A stretch of DNA of 64,000 nucleotides from contig NC_134883.1 in NCBI RefSeq assembly GCF_041734735.1, positions 18,905,247-18,969,246 on the forward strand, given 5' to 3'. Under the pieces are notes generated by a model, which saw only the letters and a program-made list of their open reading frames with translations, did no database searches and was not told where the DNA came from. Source of the DNA: Babylonia areolata (Eukaryota; Mollusca; Gastropoda; Neogastropoda; Buccinidae). The position numbers and the translations under genes were made by a program. Every line of letters begins with the position of its first letter. Within the stretch, counting starts at the first letter, position 1. Below, piece by piece: positions 1 to 9,257 of the stretch.

Positions 1-393
1 GCACGTGCTGACGCTGCCCACGACGCTCCCCGCCTGGCGCGCCGTGCTGTGGAACCGGACAATGACGTCAGCAACTCCGGGCTGGGCGTCAACCCTCTGT
101 GCTCCCAGACACCTCCATCTCGCCCCACCCGTGACGTCAAGGGAGTGATGACGTCAGCACAGGCTCCTTTCCGCACGGTGATATCTGTGGGGAGTGGGGG
201 GAGTCTGAGGGACAGCAAGGGAGTGGGTGATAGAGGAGGGGACACACCCCCTTCTTTCACCACTTCCCCATTCAGTCCTCCCCCCTTCTCTGGATCGCCC
301 AGTCTGTTCAGATCCTGCCTGACGTCATCACCGCACGGGCTGATGGGCTATGGAAACGCTCTGGATGACGAGGAAGATGACATCGAAGTGTGA
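1..393 (+). CDS. 3' end of an unrecognised gene (partial, frame uncertain)
   Basis: Frame 1 is open from the window edge to a TGA at 391-393 (130 codons). It ends in an acidic tail (LDDEEDDIEV) whose last three residues I-E-V fit a class II PDZ ligand. In the first 54 bases, however, frame 2 looks more coding: almost every third codon position is G or C and the translation HVLTLPTTLPAWRAVLW is protein-like. From about 58 to 110, frame 1 has the high GC3 (DNDVSNSGLGVNPLCSQ). The coding frame may therefore switch near 55, through an assembly indel or a lesion, or frame 2 may be the real one with its stop at 146-148. I do not recognise the family. The part after about 130 is Ser/Pro/Gly-rich and probably disordered. 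Confidence is limited by the cut 5' side. Confidence 0.35.
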   Translation, partial: ARADAAHDAPRLARRAVEPDNDVSNSGLGVNPLCSQTPPSRPTRDVKGVMTSAQAPFRTVISVGSGGSLRDSKGVGDRGGDTPPSFTTSPFSPPPFSGSPSLFRSCLTSSPHGLMGYGNALDDEEDDIEV

Positions 394-401
394 TGACGTC
401 A
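63..401. promoter_or_regulatory. Cluster of five perfect CRE octamers (TGACGTCA)
   Basis: The palindrome TGACGTCA occurs exactly at 63-70, 132-139, 149-156, 320-327 and 394-401. This is the full consensus site of CREB/ATF bZIP factors. Chance expectation for one 8-mer in 340 bp is well below 0.01. Four copies overlap the putative coding end and the last begins at the final base of the stop codon. It could be a regulatory cluster or coding sequence with repeated D-V / M-T-S words; function is inferred only. Confidence 0.45.
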
Positions 402-847
402 AGCGCAACTTGTCTTTTCGAGTGATAAATGGATTTATGGCCACGTTCCGAATAATTCTCTGGGCGAACTTTTGCAACAACAACAACAGTGAATATTTTC
501 TTCTTTTTCAGCGATGTTGAAGAATGGTGACTTTTTTACGAAAGGCATGACATAACTGACGGATTATGTATGGCGTTATTTTTGTCATCTTGATACAAAC
601 CACGGCTATGATAACAGTGTAACATCTGACTTATCTTGGGGATGACGTGGTGTGCCAAGCTTTTTTTGGTCTTCCAAACTGATGTCAACGATACTTCTTC
701 AACACCAATTCTGTAGATAATTTGTTAACGAACAGAAAGATCAACGACATCCCTCAAAGGCGGGGGATGACTGAGAACAGATTCTTTATATCCAGCTCTT
801 TGGCACAGACAGCAGTAGTGATCAGAATGAAAGAACTGATAGTTTTG

Positions 848-851
<4 letters not shown>
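402..851. other. Non-coding, AT-rich, nothing recognised
   Basis: No open frame with coding character and no recognisable repeat. This may be 3' UTR of the gene ending at 393. Confidence 0.4.

Positions 852-892
<41 letters not shown>
852..892. repeat. (TA)n microsatellite
   Basis: About 20 uninterrupted TA units, followed by GATACAGATC and a short (GA)n. Confidence 0.95.
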
Positions 893-894
<2 letters not shown>

Positions 895-1092
895 TACAGA
901 TCAAGTAGAGAGAGAGAGATGGAAAAAAAACCAACTTGCACATCTACTCAGTGCACCCCCTTCCCACAATCTCCGGCTTTTTACCGCACATAGTAAAACC
1001 ATATTAATTGATTATCATTGCTCTTTCATTCGACCCATAGCCAACTTACGTAGTGTACACTTTTACCCTCTCCCCTGCTCTCTTTTCTGGGG

Positions 1093-1124
<32 letters not shown>
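1093..1124. repeat. (TG)n microsatellite
   Basis: Uninterrupted GT run after a G-run, immediately upstream of the 33-bp minisatellite. Confidence 0.95.
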
Positions 1125-1130
<6 letters not shown>

Positions 1131-1137
1131 ACACTAA

Positions 1138-1395
1138 TAGCTTTACCGACAGATGAGTGATGTCACATGACACCTTTACCCACAGGTCAGTGATGTCACA
1201 TGACAGCTTTACCCACAGGTCAGTGGTGTCACGTGACACCTTTACCCAGAGGTCAATGATGTCACATGACACCTTTACCCAGAGGTCAGTGATGTCACAT
1301 GACACCTTTACTCAGAGGTCAATGATGTCAAATGACACCTTTACCCACAGGTCAGTGATGTCACATGACACCTTTACCCACAGGTCAATGATGTG
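1138..1395. repeat. Minisatellite, 33-bp unit, about 7 copies
   Basis: Tandem units of 33 bp built on CACCTTTACCCACAGGTCA followed by GTGATGTCACATGA. Because 33 is a multiple of three the array reads open on the plus strand, but the coded repeat is an artefact of unit length. Each unit carries the near-CRE word TGATGTCA. Confidence 0.9.
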
Positions 1396-1482
1396 ACACT
1401 GACAGCTGGCACGGCACGAGTTGCCATGCCCCAACACGTGGACACAGACCCCAGGGTCATAAGTTGTCAGTCAGGCTGGGCC

Positions 1483-1617
1483 CACGTGACCATCAGCACG
1501 TGTCCGTCACCACGTGACCATCAGCAGGTGTCAGTCACCACGTGACCATCAGCCCGTGTCCGTCATCACGTGACCACCAGCACGTGTCAGTCACCACGTG
1601 ACCACCAGCACGTGTCT
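1483..1617. repeat. Minisatellite, 28-bp unit, about 5 copies, E-box rich
   Basis: Tandem 28-bp units containing CACGTGACCATCAGCACGTG. Nearly every unit contributes the palindromic E-box CACGTG, the site of MYC/MAX/USF-type bHLH factors. Units differ at a few positions, so the array is not very recent. Confidence 0.85.
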
Positions 1618-2179
1618 CGCTGTCCAGTGCCAACTCCCTCCTTGCATCCTTTCGCCGTCACGTTGTGTCTGTCTCTTCTTCCCAACTGGTTCCCTCGCCA
1701 CTTCTCTCTTTCTCTCTCCCCTATATTTCTTTCTTCCCTTTCTCTTTTCCTTTGGGGTGGGGGTGGAGGGGAGGTAGTGGTGGAGAGGTGGAGGTAGGGG
1801 GAGGAATGGGGAGAGGGATGTGGGTAAGGGGGGGGGGCGCGATTTACAGACAGTTTTGATGTTTGAACGCATGTGATTAAACAACAACAACAGCAACAGC
1901 AATGCACAAACTGTGCTGCATGGCACAGCTTTTTGGTTCGAAAGAAACGTTGTCCTGTTGTGTGGACTTGTTAGCTGTTTGTGAACTATATTATGATGAC
2001 TGATTACAGTGTGCCAATACTTCAGACTGTTATCTGTTCTTCGCTAATGTTCGAAACTACACTGGTACATTACAGAGGTTTTGGGTGTTGTTGCTTTTTT
2101 TTTTCCCCTGCAAGTGCATGTGCGTTATCTGTATGGATGCCACCGTGTATGAATAATGTGTGTGTGCTTGTGTCAGTGT
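1618..2179. other. Non-coding, pyrimidine/purine-biased, no gene
   Basis: Contains a CT-rich stretch (about 1670-1750), a G-rich stretch (about 1753-1840) and a short (CAA)n. No coding potential seen on either strand. Confidence 0.5.
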
Positions 2180-2180
2180 G

Positions 2181-2219
<39 letters not shown>

Positions 2220-2355
2220 CAGAGAGAGATTTGGTGGTAAAATATGTAGTTTTATTTTCATGATGATGATGATGAACATAATAATAATAATAATGAACAT
2301 GATAATAATAATAAGAAGAATTTATCATTATCACTATTATTATTATATCGTCATC

Positions 2356-2426
<71 letters not shown>
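2180..2426. repeat. Compound microsatellites (TG)n, (ATGATG)n, (TA)n, (TG)n
   Basis: A (TG)n run near 2180-2218, trinucleotide ATG/ATA tracts 2258-2345, then (TA)n 2359-2394 directly joined to (TG)n to 2426. Confidence 0.9.
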
Positions 2427-2428
<2 letters not shown>

Positions 2429-2432
2429 GTGT

Positions 2433-2525
2433 TACTCTTTTTACCACAACAGATTTCTGTGTGTGAAAATCCGGGCTGCTCTCCCCAGGGAGAGCGGGTC
2501 GCTACACTGAGAGCGCCACACACAC
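2433..2525 (-). mobile_element. SINE fragment (gastropod SINE, 3' part)
   Basis: Contains ACAACAGATTTCTGTGTGTG, then CTGCTCTCCCCAGGGAGAGC and GGGTCGCTACACTGAGAGCG. I recognise these as the end of a common molluscan SINE, read here on the minus strand. The 5' head is missing, and the related head-side sequence is at 31600-31775. Family assignment is from memory of the words. Confidence 0.6.
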
Positions 2526-2677
2526 ACCCCCACCCCCTACCCCCTTATATATACAAGAGAGAGAGAGAGATGTAAATCATCATCATCATCACTGATGACA
2601 TCATGATCATCATATTGTTATCATTACCATTATAGCATTATATTACCACCTTCTTCTTCTTCCTCGTACACCTCCCA

Positions 2678-2750
2678 TTAGATGAGCAGCCCGGTGTCCT
2701 CGATGAAGGCTGCCGTCCGTCGCAGCTCCTCCAGGGTGCCGTACACCGAT
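2678..2750 (-). pseudogene. Orphan coding-like fragment, C-terminal exon relic
   Basis: Read on the minus strand from about 2750, a 22-codon frame (VYGTLEELRRTAAFIEDTG and three more residues) ends in TAA at 2680-2678. Every codon ends in G or C, unlike the AT-rich surroundings, which is typical of selected coding sequence. I find no AG acceptor at its 5' edge and an in-frame stop lies just upstream. It is therefore either a stranded piece of a host gene or a terminal exon with an unusual boundary. Family not recognised. Confidence 0.3.
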
Positions 2751-2826
2751 TGTCAAGAAATGTCGAATCAACTGTGTTCTCTTTGTCAATAAATAGATAT
2801 ACCATCACGAATCATGTCTTTGTACA

Positions 2827-2827
<1 letters not shown>

Positions 2828-2862
<35 letters not shown>
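2828..2862. repeat. (TG)n microsatellite
   Basis: Uninterrupted TG run about 190 bp left of the P-like transposon. Confidence 0.9.
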
Positions 2863-2864
<2 letters not shown>

Positions 2865-3047
2865 ATGTGACAGTTTTTTCAAGGCCTTATCAACGCGTTA
2901 GGTCAAGGCGAAGGTCAGCCGTCACTGGGTTCATGATAATGAGTAAACTTTGACCTCTGTATCTGTATCTGTTGCCGGAGTACATCGCTGTAACTGAAAC
3001 TAACTTCCAAGTAATGATACAATCAATGACATCATGGTGACGTGTCT

Positions 3048-3054
3048 TTTGCAC
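3048..3054. repeat. Left target-site duplication TTTGCAC
   Basis: TTTGCAC abuts the left TIR; the identical 7-mer abuts the right TIR at 12680-12686. P elements usually make 8-bp duplications. One further base outward gives T at the left, and a one-base shift at the right end gives 7 of 8. Confidence 0.7.
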
Positions 3055-3087
3055 CAAAGACACTAGTATCTCATAGACGGTCAACTT
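3055..3087. repeat. Left terminal inverted repeat of the P-like element
   Basis: Starts CAAAGACACTAG and ends TAGACGGTCAACTT. It matches the reverse complement of 12647-12679 at 27 of 33 positions; the blocks AGACACTAG, TAGACGG and CAACTT are exact. Confidence 0.8.
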
Positions 3088-3197
3088 CCTCCGCGCATCC
3101 GAAGAGCATCGGACAGAACGGTTTCCAGCACCTGCCGGGCAGAGCACTTCCGCTACGACTCGGAACACACGCGTTTCCGCACGTTGTAATTTTCATC

Positions 3198-3494
3198 ATG
3201 CCTGGAGGGGCTAACTGCGCTATTGTTGGCTGTCCTGCACAGAAAGCGAAGAACAGAGGACTTTCCTTTCATGTTATACCCAAGAAGGGGAACAACGATG
3301 AGTGGAGGGACGCAATGATTCAAAAGATCAACCGTGTCGACCGCGGGTTCAATCCAGACAGAGCGACAGTTTGTTCACGGCATTTCACAGATTCTTGCTT
3401 TCGATATGGTGAGTTGTACTTATAAGAATATCAGTTGATATGATACCTGTAGGTGTATCTCTGCTTGTGTGTTTATTTGTTAGTATGCTTACTT

Positions 3495-3525
<31 letters not shown>

Positions 3526-3551
3526 TTGTGTGTTTATTTGTTAGTATGCTT

Positions 3552-3592
<41 letters not shown>

Positions 3593-4491
3593 CGTGTCTC
3601 TGTGTAGATGAATGCATGTTCTTTTTTTTTGTTATTTTTGTTCTTTTTTTTATGCTGGTGATTACTAAACCGTTTTCAACTTTCACTGATTACATACATT
3701 TTTAAAGTAAACATAAACATAAGCATATAACGATAATCATAAGTGTGTAGTATCAACCAAGTTCCTGCACAATAATAAGCTTCTGCAAAGTAATGGTACT
3801 TTACAAATGCACTTTATATAACAATTCTTAATGTATAAAGATAATATTTAAAATAACATTTGGTGTGCACGATAGTAAAATGTATTGCGCACATTTTTGT
3901 GTGCACTTATTGTTAAGTTTGTATGTTTTTTGGTAGGAAAGTTTTGTAAAATATAATCTTTTTTGATGTAGACTATGCCAAATGGTATGTCTTGCAGGAC
4001 CCACTGGTGTGCGATCCTTGATTCCTGGAAGTCTTCCAACTGAATTCATGCCTTACAAGTCAGTGGAAACACCAAAACCACCCCCACGAAAACCATTGGT
4101 AGGTATAGCCAGCAGAAATCATTTGTGGAGGGGGGAGATTGTTTATTGTTAACTTCTTTTCTAGTGCTATTTTTCAGGATTTGGTACCACACATTTGGTA
4201 TATCACTGTATGCCTGTTTTAAGTAAATGTGCAAGCTTAACTTCATCTTGGGTTGTATTGTGCATGTACTATTGTAATATACTTAAACTTTGTTTTTGTT
4301 TTTTTCAGCTGATTCATAGACAGTTGTTGAAAATTGGAAAATGATTGAAAACTTCAGGTTTTGCTGATGCAGCAAGCACAATTTCATAGTTAGAAGTTTA
4401 ATGCATGCTATCATTTTGACAGTATTAACTGCTAGTCCATGGTGAGTATTTTATGTTATCCATTAATACACACAGCTGAGATGATAAAAGT

Positions 4492-4535
<44 letters not shown>

Positions 4536-7202
4536 TGCTAGTCACACCCCAAACCTAATGGTACATTTTTTTTAAAAGGGAATAAGATTCACACATAAAG
4601 GATAAAACTATTGATATATCAAAATACAAAGGTATAAAAATATTTTAAATAAATGATTAAATATTGTCTTTTTTTTTTTCCTTGAAAGTAAATTTTAAAC
4701 TATGAGAATCACAAAGATGACTTACTCTTTAGTCTTTGGCAATCATTCTGGACACCCAGTGTAATTATTCTACAGTCACATACAAAGTTAATGAATGGAC
4801 TTCATCTGATAATGAACAACACTGTTTAAAAATACACAATTAGTGAGTGGTGAACCTGTTACACATAGTATATTATTGTACATATGTTTACTGATCTCTT
4901 TTGCATAAAAATAAATATTCAGTTATCTGCATGATGCTGATTCTGGTTGCAGACTAGCCGTCCACCCCCAGAACTACCTGAGCGGGTGGCATACTACACA
5001 TTTGAGGAAGTTCAGAGGGATGCACAGAGACTTCCAGCACCTTGGTGCCTCCTATCAAAAGACTCAAGACAGCTGACAGTGGCCATTGTAGATTTGATCC
5101 TGGATCAGGTAAAAATGAAAGCATTAATAAGTAGTGATTTCACAGTTGATCTCTTTGTGTTGGGAAAGAAAGTTCCAAATGTGACAGACAGTGTGGAGAA
5201 AACAAAGCTGCATGATTTCTTAAAAAATGTAGCTACGGCAAAGATGTGCATTGGAACAACTGACCCTGACCTGCAACAGTATGCAGATGTTCTTGAAAAA
5301 AATTCAAAGCAGGTATATTACAGGGAGGTCTGTTCCAGTGGATCTGTGGTAAGGTCAGTAAATTGTGTTGTGATGTTTCAAGGTGCTACTGTTCTGGAGA
5401 CATGCAGTGCATGCAGAAATGCGAAGCGCTTGCTGGTGAAAAAGAAGAACAGAGCCCTTGCCAGTGCTTCAAAACCTATCAGTAAACATGACTCCCTTCG
5501 ATTTATTTCAAAAGAGAAGTTGTCATGTGAACTGAAGAGCTTAAGAAAAATGAACAAAAATCTCCAAGAACAAGTAGAAGAGTTCAGGTCAACATTTGCA
5601 GAAGAAAGTGTTGAAGTAAGCACTCATCTTCATGACAGCCTGAAGCAAGTTGTTGAAACTGCAGGGCAAGATTCACTTGCCGACCTTTTTTGGAAGGAGC
5701 AAGTGAAAGCATTCACTTCCAAAGAGAGAGGAATGCGGTGGCATCCCATGCTGATACGTTTAGCAATATTAATCCATAGCCGTAGCCCTGCAGCATATGA
5801 GACTTTGAGAAAGACAGGTGTACTCAAACTGCCTGGTGAAACGACTTTGAAAGATTATACAAATGCTTTACAACCAAAAGAAGGTTTCAACACACCTGCC
5901 ATGGATGAACTGAAGCGTCTTGCAAAAGACCTGCAAGAAGCAGATCGTTTCGTTGTGCTTTTGCATGATGAAATGACAATCAAATCAGACCTGGTGTTTG
6001 ATAACAGAAGTGGTCAGGTGGTGGGATTTGTCAATGTTGACAAATGGGAAGAGCACCGGTGCTTTGATCGCCTGGCTACTCATGCACTTGCATTTTTTGT
6101 TGTGGGCATCAGCACAAACATCTCAGTCAGTTTAGGGTTTTTTGCTACTTCAGCTGTCACTGCAGGGGAGCTGTTCCCATTGTTCTGGCAGGCAGTGGGA
6201 TATTTGGAAACTGAATGCCGGCTGAAGGTGATAGCATCCACCAGCGACAAAGCCTCTGCAAATCAACGGCTTTACCAGCTGCACAGAACTGATGATTGTG
6301 AAGATGATGTTTGCTTCAAGACAGTCAATATTTTTGCACCTGACAGGAACATTTTCTTTATTTCTGACCCACCTCACCTGGTGAAAACAGTCCGTAATAA
6401 TTTGAGCAGTTCAGGCGCAGGAAGACACACACGGTACTTGTGGAACAACGGAAAGCACATACTCTGGCAGCATGTCAGAGATATGTACAACCGTGATCTT
6501 CAGTTCGAAACACGGTTCACCAAACTGACTAATGAACATGTCAGTGTGACCAGTTCAAACTGTATGAACGTAAGACTGGCAGCACAGGTGCTCAGTCGCT
6601 CTTTGGGTACCATGATGCGTGTACATGGAGGACCAGATGCTTCAGAAACTTCAAAATTCATCATGCTCATGAATCGGTTTTTTGACTGTTTGAATGGCCG
6701 ATATTTCAGCCAGGGTGTACATACACGGAATCCAGACCTTGCTCCGTACACTGACAGCAGTGATCCAAGGTTTGAATTTTTGCAGTCTGAATTTCTGGGG
6801 TATGTTGAAGACTGGAAACACAGCGTTGAAACACGACCTGGCAATTTTTCTTCCTCAGAAAGAAATCAGATGTTTCTGACACATCAGACTTACAAAGGTC
6901 TTGTGATGACAGTCAGATCATTTTGTTCAGTCACTAAGTACCTTTTGGACAATGGTGTGCCATTCATTTTGAGCAGCATATTCTGCCAGGACCCTTTGGA
7001 AGAGCACTTTGGGAGGCATCGGAGTCTCGGGAAACGCTGTGACAACCCCACATTGTGGGCTTTTGCCTACCAAGAAAACAAAATCAGGCTCACACGCAGC
7101 CTTGCTCTGCAAGTACAGCCAAAAGGAAATGTGTATACCAAGAAGAAAGAGCCTGTTCTCATTTCAAACAGTCCATTGAAGAAGAAAACAAAGATGAACT
7201 AA
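3198..7202 (+). CDS. P-element-type THAP transposase (3 exons, about 853 aa)
   Basis: Exons 3198-3408, 3998-4098 and 4953-7202, joined by consensus GT/AG sites (GTGAGT donor; TTGCAG and TTGCAG acceptors) with matching phases. The N-terminus is a THAP zinc finger: ligands C7, C12, C59, H62, the conserved W36, and SLPTEF (82-87) in place of the family AVPTIF motif. A C-x2-C pair and a basic stretch lie near 255-270, a short coiled coil near 291-315, and the typical P-family segment WHPMLIRLAILIHSRSPAAY near 367-386. Probable catalytic acids of the RNase-H fold are D443 (LLHDEM), D536 (STSDKASAN) and E787 (DPLEEHFG), with the conserved DPPHLVKTVRNN at 576-587. Spacing between the second Asp and the Glu leaves room for the GTP-binding insertion of P transposase. 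The start is the first ATG in frame and puts the THAP domain at the N-terminus as usual. The product should bind the element ends and cut and paste DNA in the nucleus. Length is like THAP9 (903 aa). The usual C-terminal segment after the Glu is short here (about 66 aa), and similar sequence occurs in the convergent gene. Confidence 0.88.
3466..3591. repeat. Duplicated segment with (TA)n in intron 1 of the transposase gene
   Basis: A 40-odd-base segment with TGTGTGTTTATTTGTTAGTA and a (TA)n tail occurs twice in tandem, consistent with slippage. Confidence 0.8.
4490..4535. repeat. (CA)n(TA)n microsatellite in intron 2
   Basis: CA units followed by TA units within the second intron of the transposase gene (4099-4952). 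The rest of this intron is AT-rich with nothing else recognised. Confidence 0.85.
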
Positions 7203-9257
7203 ATGATATGCAAGAGACTTTGAAGCTTTCTTTTCCACATTAATGCGTCTAGAAATTGTGTTTGTTGCTGCATTTATAATACTTTTACTTTGAAACTACA
7301 GTTTTGCTTTTGGGTTGGGTTTTTTTTTTGTTTTTGGTCTGTATTTCTTCATGTATCAGTAGTCTTCAACTGTGGAGGTACGACTAATGAAATTTGCACT
7401 TTCTGAAGCATCTGGTAATCCATGTACACGCAGCATGTTTTGGTTATATGTGCTGCAAAGAGAACTGTTGCTGTATGTTCTTTTGAATAATTTATTTGTA
7501 TATGTATGTAATCTACTAATGCTGACTGAAAAAAAAGTGGAGATTGATTGTATGTATGACGAAGAGAGAGCCCAGCAGAGACTGATTGGTAGCTGGTCCC
7601 ACTGAGTGTGACTTGTCAGCTTGTTTCCGTTGCTGTGTATTCTTTGTATCCTTTATTTTTATTAAAAAAAAATTGTGTGTTGATTGATGAAAACTGGTGA
7701 CTACTGGTTGTATGTGCTACAAGAAGAGTACCCCCCAGAGACTGGTAGTTGGTTCCACTGAGAGTGCATATATTGTCATCCTGTTTTTGTTGCGGTGTAT
7801 CCTTTTCATTGATTTATTTGTATATGTAACCTATTGATGCCAACTGAAGAAAAGTGGTCCAACTGAGTATGACTTGGATTGTTTTTTGTTGCTGTATATC
7901 CTTTGTATTGACTGGTTCTATGTGCTACTGTGTGTTATTAAAGTGACTATTGATACCATGATTTTTGCCACGAGGACTCTTTCTGTGAAAGTGCACATGA
8001 GAGAGAAAATACTGTTTACATTGTTATCTCAAAGTTTCACAAACTGACCTGTTATGATTTATTTCTTTTAACTGACAAAAGTGAAATGGTTGCTTCAAAT
8101 ACAATCCAGGAATGTGAACACTAACATGGTAACAAAACAGTTACAAGTGATTTCTTGAATAGCCACCAGTTGAGCCATGTGGTCAGGCTGTAGTCAGTGT
8201 CATGTCATACTTTGAAATCCCCACCAACTAACCACAACTGCTAGAAGACAAGATACATACAACAAAACATACTGAACCAAATTTAAAAGCATAGCACAAT
8301 TTTTTTCCTTACATATTGAATATCAGTCTTTTGTCAATGCAAACTCACATTCACCAACAATTTGTGTTAACCACGCACACACACTACACATGCTTAAAAG
8401 CAAAGATTTGTTTCAAACAATACAATCCATGAATGTGAACACTGACATAGTAACAAAACAGTTACAAGTGATTTCTTGAATAACCACCAACTGAGCCATG
8501 TGGTCAGGCTGTAGTCGGTGTCCTGTCATCATGTCATACTCTGAAATCCCCACCAAATAACCACAACTGCTAGAAGACAAAATACACACAACAAAAATCA
8601 CACCAAATTTAAAAGCATTGCACAATTTGTTCCATTATATATTGAACATCCATGTTTTGTTAATCCAAACACACATTCACTGACACACTTTACACATGCT
8701 CAAAAGCAAAGATCTCTCACACGCACATTGTTATTTATTATCCACACACACACACACACACACAAACTACATTCAAATTTGTCACCAAATGTGAGCACAC
8801 TAAACACACAAAAGCAAAGACCTATCACACAACACAATGCTATTTATTATACATACACCCACACTACACTCATTTTTGTCACCAAATTTGAGTATACTAA
8901 ACACACTTAAAAGCAACAATATCACATAAACACTCACAAATATGTCATTATGTAGTACTATGCTCATCATTCATGGACCTTCGTACAGCCACTGCAGGCA
9001 TGACGATTCACAATACAGTTTCTTAACCTTCACACAGGAGCACTGAAGAATCAGATCTAATAAAGAACACCAAAACAATCAAACAGTCTAAGACAAAAGT
9101 CCACCCATGACAGCCTCCTTCCCAATAAAGGACTAATGATATGCAAGCATGACAAAACTAGAAAGTTTCAAACGAAAGATTCATGCATACAATCTGATTT
9201 AGATTACAAGCAACTCTATTCACCTATCCTGTCTTTATGTGTCTGTCCATGACAGTA
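7203..9257. other. Shared 3' region between the two convergent transposon genes
   Basis: AT-rich and non-coding. Three related modules containing GAGACTGATTGGTAGCTGGT-like and TTGCTGTGTATCCTTTG-like words follow the transposase stop (about 7570-7920), with ATTAAA at 7661-7666. A segment of roughly 170-200 bp is present twice (about 8095-8290 and 8415-8610, sharing CAGTTACAAGTGATTTCTTG and CCACAACTGCTAGAAGACAA). Two shorter related copies with ATTTATTAT (giving AATAAA on the minus strand) lie near 8730 and 8845. These probably are 3' UTRs and poly(A) signals of both genes. Confidence 0.55.

Noticed and set aside
2874-3001. Diverged SINE copy left of the transposon
   Set aside because: CAAGGCCTTATCAACGCGTT and TGTAACTGAAACTAAC loosely resemble the ends of the tRNA-like SINE head, but the middle does not match.
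3118-3189. Coding-like plus-strand frame STCRAEHFRYDSEHTRFRTL ending in TAA, inside the left end of the transposon
   Set aside because: GC-ending codons look coding and the words recall a THAP CxxH block, but it is only about 24 codons, lacks an acceptor and overlaps the probable leader of the transposase gene. It was too weak to call.
3042-3197. In-frame upstream extension of the transposase
   Set aside because: The frame stays open to the left of 3198 and through the TIR, but it has no ATG, and THAP domains normally start at the first residues of the protein.
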